This document shows, in pieces, positions 61,649 to 64,000 of a stretch of 64,000 bases of DNA. A model generated the notes under the pieces. The model was not told the origin of the DNA. It saw only the letters and a list, made by a program, of their open reading frames with translations, and searched no databases. This DNA comes from Candidatus Cybelea sp. (GTDB lineage Bacteria; Vulcanimicrobiota; Vulcanimicrobiia; Vulcanimicrobiales; Vulcanimicrobiaceae): assembly GCA_036489315.1 (NCBI GenBank), contig DASXFZ010000021.1, positions 1 to 64,000 of the forward strand, written 5' to 3'. Position 1 is the first letter of the stretch. Every line of letters starts with the position of its first letter. The position numbers were made by a program, and so were the translations under genes.

Positions 61649-62650
61649 ATGAAAGCGGTCCAAGTTTCTCGGCCCGGCGGCGATTTCGAAATCGTCGAAC
61701 GGGAGATACCGCAGCCCGCTTGCGGACAGGTGAGAATCCGCGTGCTCGCGTGCGGTATCTGCCATAGCGACGCGGTCGTCAAAGAAGGCATCTTGCCGCT
61801 TGCGTATCCCCGCGTTCCCGGTCACGAGATTGCGGGCACGATCGACGAGCTGGGTGCCGGCGTAACTTCTTGGAAGAAAGGCGAGCGCGTCGGCGTCGGC
61901 TGGCACGGCGGCCACGACGGGACCTGCCCGCCCTGCCGGCGCGGCGACTTCATGAACTGCGAAAACATGCAGATCTGCGGCGTCAGCTACGACGGCGGTT
62001 ATCAGGAGTATATGGTCGCGCCGGTCGAGGCCCTCGCGCACATGCCCGAATCGCTCGATCCGGCGCAGGCGGCGCCGCTGATGTGCGCCGGCATTACGAC
62101 CTTCAACGCGCTGCGCCGCAGCGGAGCGCTGCCGCCTAGTCTCGTGGCGATACAAGGAATCGGCGGACTCGGGCACCTCGGTATTCAGTTCGCGCAAAAG
62201 CTTGGTTACAAAGTTGCGGCCATCGGACGCGGCTCCGAGAACTCGACGCTTGCGACGAAGCTCGGCGCTTCGATATATATCGATAGCGTCGCGAGCAACG
62301 CTGTCGAGGAGCTGCAAAAGCTCGGCGGCGCCCAAGTAATTCTCACGACCGCGCCGAGCGGCAAGGCGATGGCCGGGCTCGTCGACGGGCTGGGTCCCAA
62401 TGGCGTGCTGCTGATCGTCGGTGCGTCGCCCGATTCGATCGACGTTTCGCCCAACCAGCTGATCTCCGGACGAAAGCGCGTCGCCGGGTGGGCCTCCGGC
62501 ACTCCGGCGGACTCGGAGGACACGCTGGAGTTCTCCCAGATGACCGGCATTCGGCCGACGATCGAAACCTATCCGCTGGCGCGGGCTGCCGAGGCGTACG
62601 CGCGCACGATGAGCGGAAAGGCCAGGTTCCGCGTCGTTCTGACGACGTGA
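61649..62650 (+). CDS. zinc-dependent alcohol dehydrogenase
   Basis: The 333-residue medium-chain dehydrogenase has catalytic zinc ligands (Cys and His in CGICHSD, His-Glu in VPGHEIAG) and structural-zinc cysteines in DGTCPPCRRGDFMNC, where the first of the usual four is Asp. The NAD(P) Rossmann motif is GIGGLGHLG. The AdhP/formaldehyde-type group is likely; substrate unknown. Its stop overlaps the next start as GTGA. Confidence 0.92.
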   Translation: MKAVQVSRPGGDFEIVEREIPQPACGQVRIRVLACGICHSDAVVKEGILPLAYPRVPGHEIAGTIDELGAGVTSWKKGERVGVGWHGGHDGTCPPCRRGDFMNCENMQICGVSYDGGYQEYMVAPVEALAHMPESLDPAQAAPLMCAGITTFNALRRSGALPPSLVAIQGIGGLGHLGIQFAQKLGYKVAAIGRGSENSTLATKLGASIYIDSVASNAVEELQKLGGAQVILTTAPSGKAMAGLVDGLGPNGVLLIVGASPDSIDVSPNQLISGRKRVAGWASGTPADSEDTLEFSQMTGIRPTIETYPLARAAEAYARTMSGKARFRVVLTT

Positions 62651-63252
62651 AGCGCTTTTACACCGAAAGCGATCGCCTCGAAGCTTTCAGCGACGGCGTC
62701 ATCGCCGTCATCATCACGATCATGGTGCTCGAGCTTCGGCCGCCGAGCTCGACCAGTCTCTCGGCGGTGCTCGACGACTGGCCGACGTTTGCCGCGTATG
62801 CGCTGAGCTTTACGTTCGTGGGAATCTACTGGAACAATCACCACCACATGCTGCGCGCGACCCGTGGTATCGATGGACGGGCAATGTGGACGAACCTGTA
62901 TCTCCTGTTCTGGCTCTCGCTCGTACCGTTCACTACGGCCTGGATGGGGCGCAATCCGACCGCGAAGGGGCCAACCGCCGTCTACGCGGTCGTCTTGTTG
63001 ATGTGCGCCATCGCCTATAGCCTGCTTCAGCAGGCGCTGCTGACCGTCAACGGCCGTGACGGACCATTCGCCCAAGCCGTCAAGACGGACGTCAAGGGCT
63101 ATGGCTCGATCGTGCTCTACGTACTCGCGCTGACGCTCGCGTTTTTCGCGCCGCTGGCCTCCGATATCATCTTCGTCGTCGTCGCGATCATCTGGTTCGT
63201 TCCCGACCGCCGCTTCGAGCCGCTGATCCGCGTCAAGGACGAGCCGGAGTAA
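62647..63252 (+). CDS. TMEM175-family potassium channel (DUF1211)
   Basis: The 201-residue membrane protein has the TMEM175/DUF1211 signature in LEAFSDGVIAVIITIMVLEL and about six membrane segments (WPTFAAYALSFTFVGIYW, YLLFWLSLVPFTTAW). The GTG start overlaps the alcohol dehydrogenase stop as GTGA, so the two are translationally coupled. The long extension in frame (from 62488) lies in the dehydrogenase gene and was rejected. Confidence 0.88.
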   Translation: MKRFYTESDRLEAFSDGVIAVIITIMVLELRPPSSTSLSAVLDDWPTFAAYALSFTFVGIYWNNHHHMLRATRGIDGRAMWTNLYLLFWLSLVPFTTAWMGRNPTAKGPTAVYAVVLLMCAIAYSLLQQALLTVNGRDGPFAQAVKTDVKGYGSIVLYVLALTLAFFAPLASDIIFVVVAIIWFVPDRRFEPLIRVKDEPE

Positions 63253-64000
63253 GCCGCGCGTAGCGCTCTCTCACGCGTTCGGCCTCGACGTGGTCGTACG
63301 CACGGGCGGCTTCGCGTGCGAGCTCTTCGAGCAGCACGACTTCATCGGGGTCGAGCTGCGCTCCGTTCGCATGCGCGCCGTACAGCGTAAAACTGACAAG
63401 TTCGTGGCGCACCGTAACGGGCACGGCCAGCGTGTAGATGCCCGCGTTCTGTGGATCGAGGTGCGTCCGCAGCTCGTCAAGCCAGACGATGCTCTCGTCG
63501 GCGAGCAGCATGCGTACGAGCAGGTCGTTGGCGTCGAAACCGGGCGGCGCGATCGTCGTCTGCGCCGATGTGGCCACGCCTTCGAAACGCGCGCCGTTGG
63601 CCGAACGCCGGTAGAGCGCCGCGGCGGCCAGCTCGAGCGCGTCGACCGGAACCTGCACGAGCCCGTCGATGATCGCGCTCTCTTCGGTCGCGTACGGCAA
63701 CGCCAAGGCGGCGCGGCGCAGAATCCTCTCGGCGACCCGACGGTGACGAAAGAAGACCGACTCGACGAAGCCTTCGACCGCGTGGTTGATCCGATCGAGC
63801 AAGAAGCCGATCGCGATCGTCACCAGCAGCTCGGCGCCGATGGCCAGCCGGCCGATCGCGATGACGCGCGAGAAGAACCAGTCCAAGATTGAAACGAACG
63901 CAATGACGGCCAGCGACAGCAGACCGTAGACGAGGGCGCGGTTGAGGACGAAGTTGACGTCGAGCACCCGCAACCGAAAGACTGCATACGCGATGCAGAT
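63233..64000 (-). CDS. membrane sensor protein, 5' end beyond the window
   Basis: The frame stays open to position 64000, so the N-terminus is missing. Visible parts are a segment ICIAYAVFR and RVLDVNFVLNRALVYG, two membrane helices (LLSLAVIAFVSILDWFFSR, IGAELLVTIAIGFLLD), a linker helix (VEGFVESVFFRHRRVAERIL) and a GAF-like C-terminal domain (about 100-240). No kinase or output domain follows the stop. It is convergent with the TMEM175 gene, overlapping it by 20 bases. Confidence 0.72.
   Translation of the reverse strand: MCIAYAVFRLRVLDVNFVLNRALVYGLLSLAVIAFVSILDWFFSRVIAIGRLAIGAELLVTIAIGFLLDRINHAVEGFVESVFFRHRRVAERILRRAALALPYATEESAIIDGLVQVPVDALELAAAALYRRSANGARFEGVATSAQTTIAPPGFDANDLLVRMLLADESIVWLDELRTHLDPQNAGIYTLAVPVTVRHELVSFTLYGAHANGAQLDPDEVVLLEELAREAARAYDHVEAERVRERYARLTPARP

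Overview
The window looks like a chromosomal contig from a high-GC, diderm, heterotrophic bacterium. TonB-dependent receptors, lipoproteins and a Tat-exported molybdo-enzyme point to an outer membrane and periplasm. Several receptors and a stand-alone protein share the N-terminal signal plus carboxypeptidase-regulatory (Ig-like) domain architecture. Candidatus Eremiobacterota (WPS-2) or a neighbouring phylum is my inference from gene content, not something the sequence proves.

Layout. 1-5145 (minus) is a PQQ locus: a fatty-acid desaturase overlapping pqqA by ATGA, then pqqC, pqqD, pqqE, pqqB and a PQQ-type beta-propeller protein that runs off the left edge. 5230-9975 is housekeeping: a zinc-ribbon protein, then rpsR-rplI-lonC-dnaB. 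A 158-nt highly structured intergenic element follows. Next come an mntR/mntH metal pair with a tandem palindromic operator over the mntR start, a gamma-carbonic-anhydrase-like protein, and two small genes. 13704-13779 is tRNA-Thr(CGT).

13730-24515 is an integrated island of about 10.7 kb in the tRNA-Thr gene, bounded by 51-bp att repeats. It carries a tyrosine integrase, a five-fold iteron-like array, a PD-(D/E)XK nuclease-like protein, a possible small DNA-binding protein, a serine recombinase, a glycosyltransferase, hypothetical genes, a lipoprotein related to a host gene at 59.8-60.7 kb, and a tailspike-like beta-helix protein. No capsid, portal or terminase gene was recognised.

24.7-32.8 kb holds a secreted phosphoesterase, two paralogous winged-helix/TPR regulators (one interrupted by a 17-bp tandem duplication), PadR and partner, a hotdog thioesterase (frameshifted), an HD-domain protein and a large helical-repeat protein. 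33.0-38.9 kb pairs a very large TonB receptor with an arylsulfatase. 38.9-45.9 kb has a penicillin-acylase-type hydrolase, a PaoABC-like periplasmic aldehyde oxidoreductase (Mo, FAD/4Fe-4S, Tat-2Fe-2S) and a Rieske protein. 46.5-64 kb has a SpoIIE phosphatase, a GNAT protein, two head-to-head TonB receptors whose probable ATG codons share the same GCATGC, a LuxR/TPR regulator, an orphan carboxypeptidase-regulatory domain protein, a Na+/H+ antiporter, lipoproteins, a HAD phosphatase, an alcohol dehydrogenase, a TMEM175-type channel and an edge-truncated membrane sensor.

A data-quality point runs through the annotation. At least three genes are broken by what look like single-base homopolymer length differences, two of them in the island and each apparently with more than one. 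This may be true decay or sequencing error.
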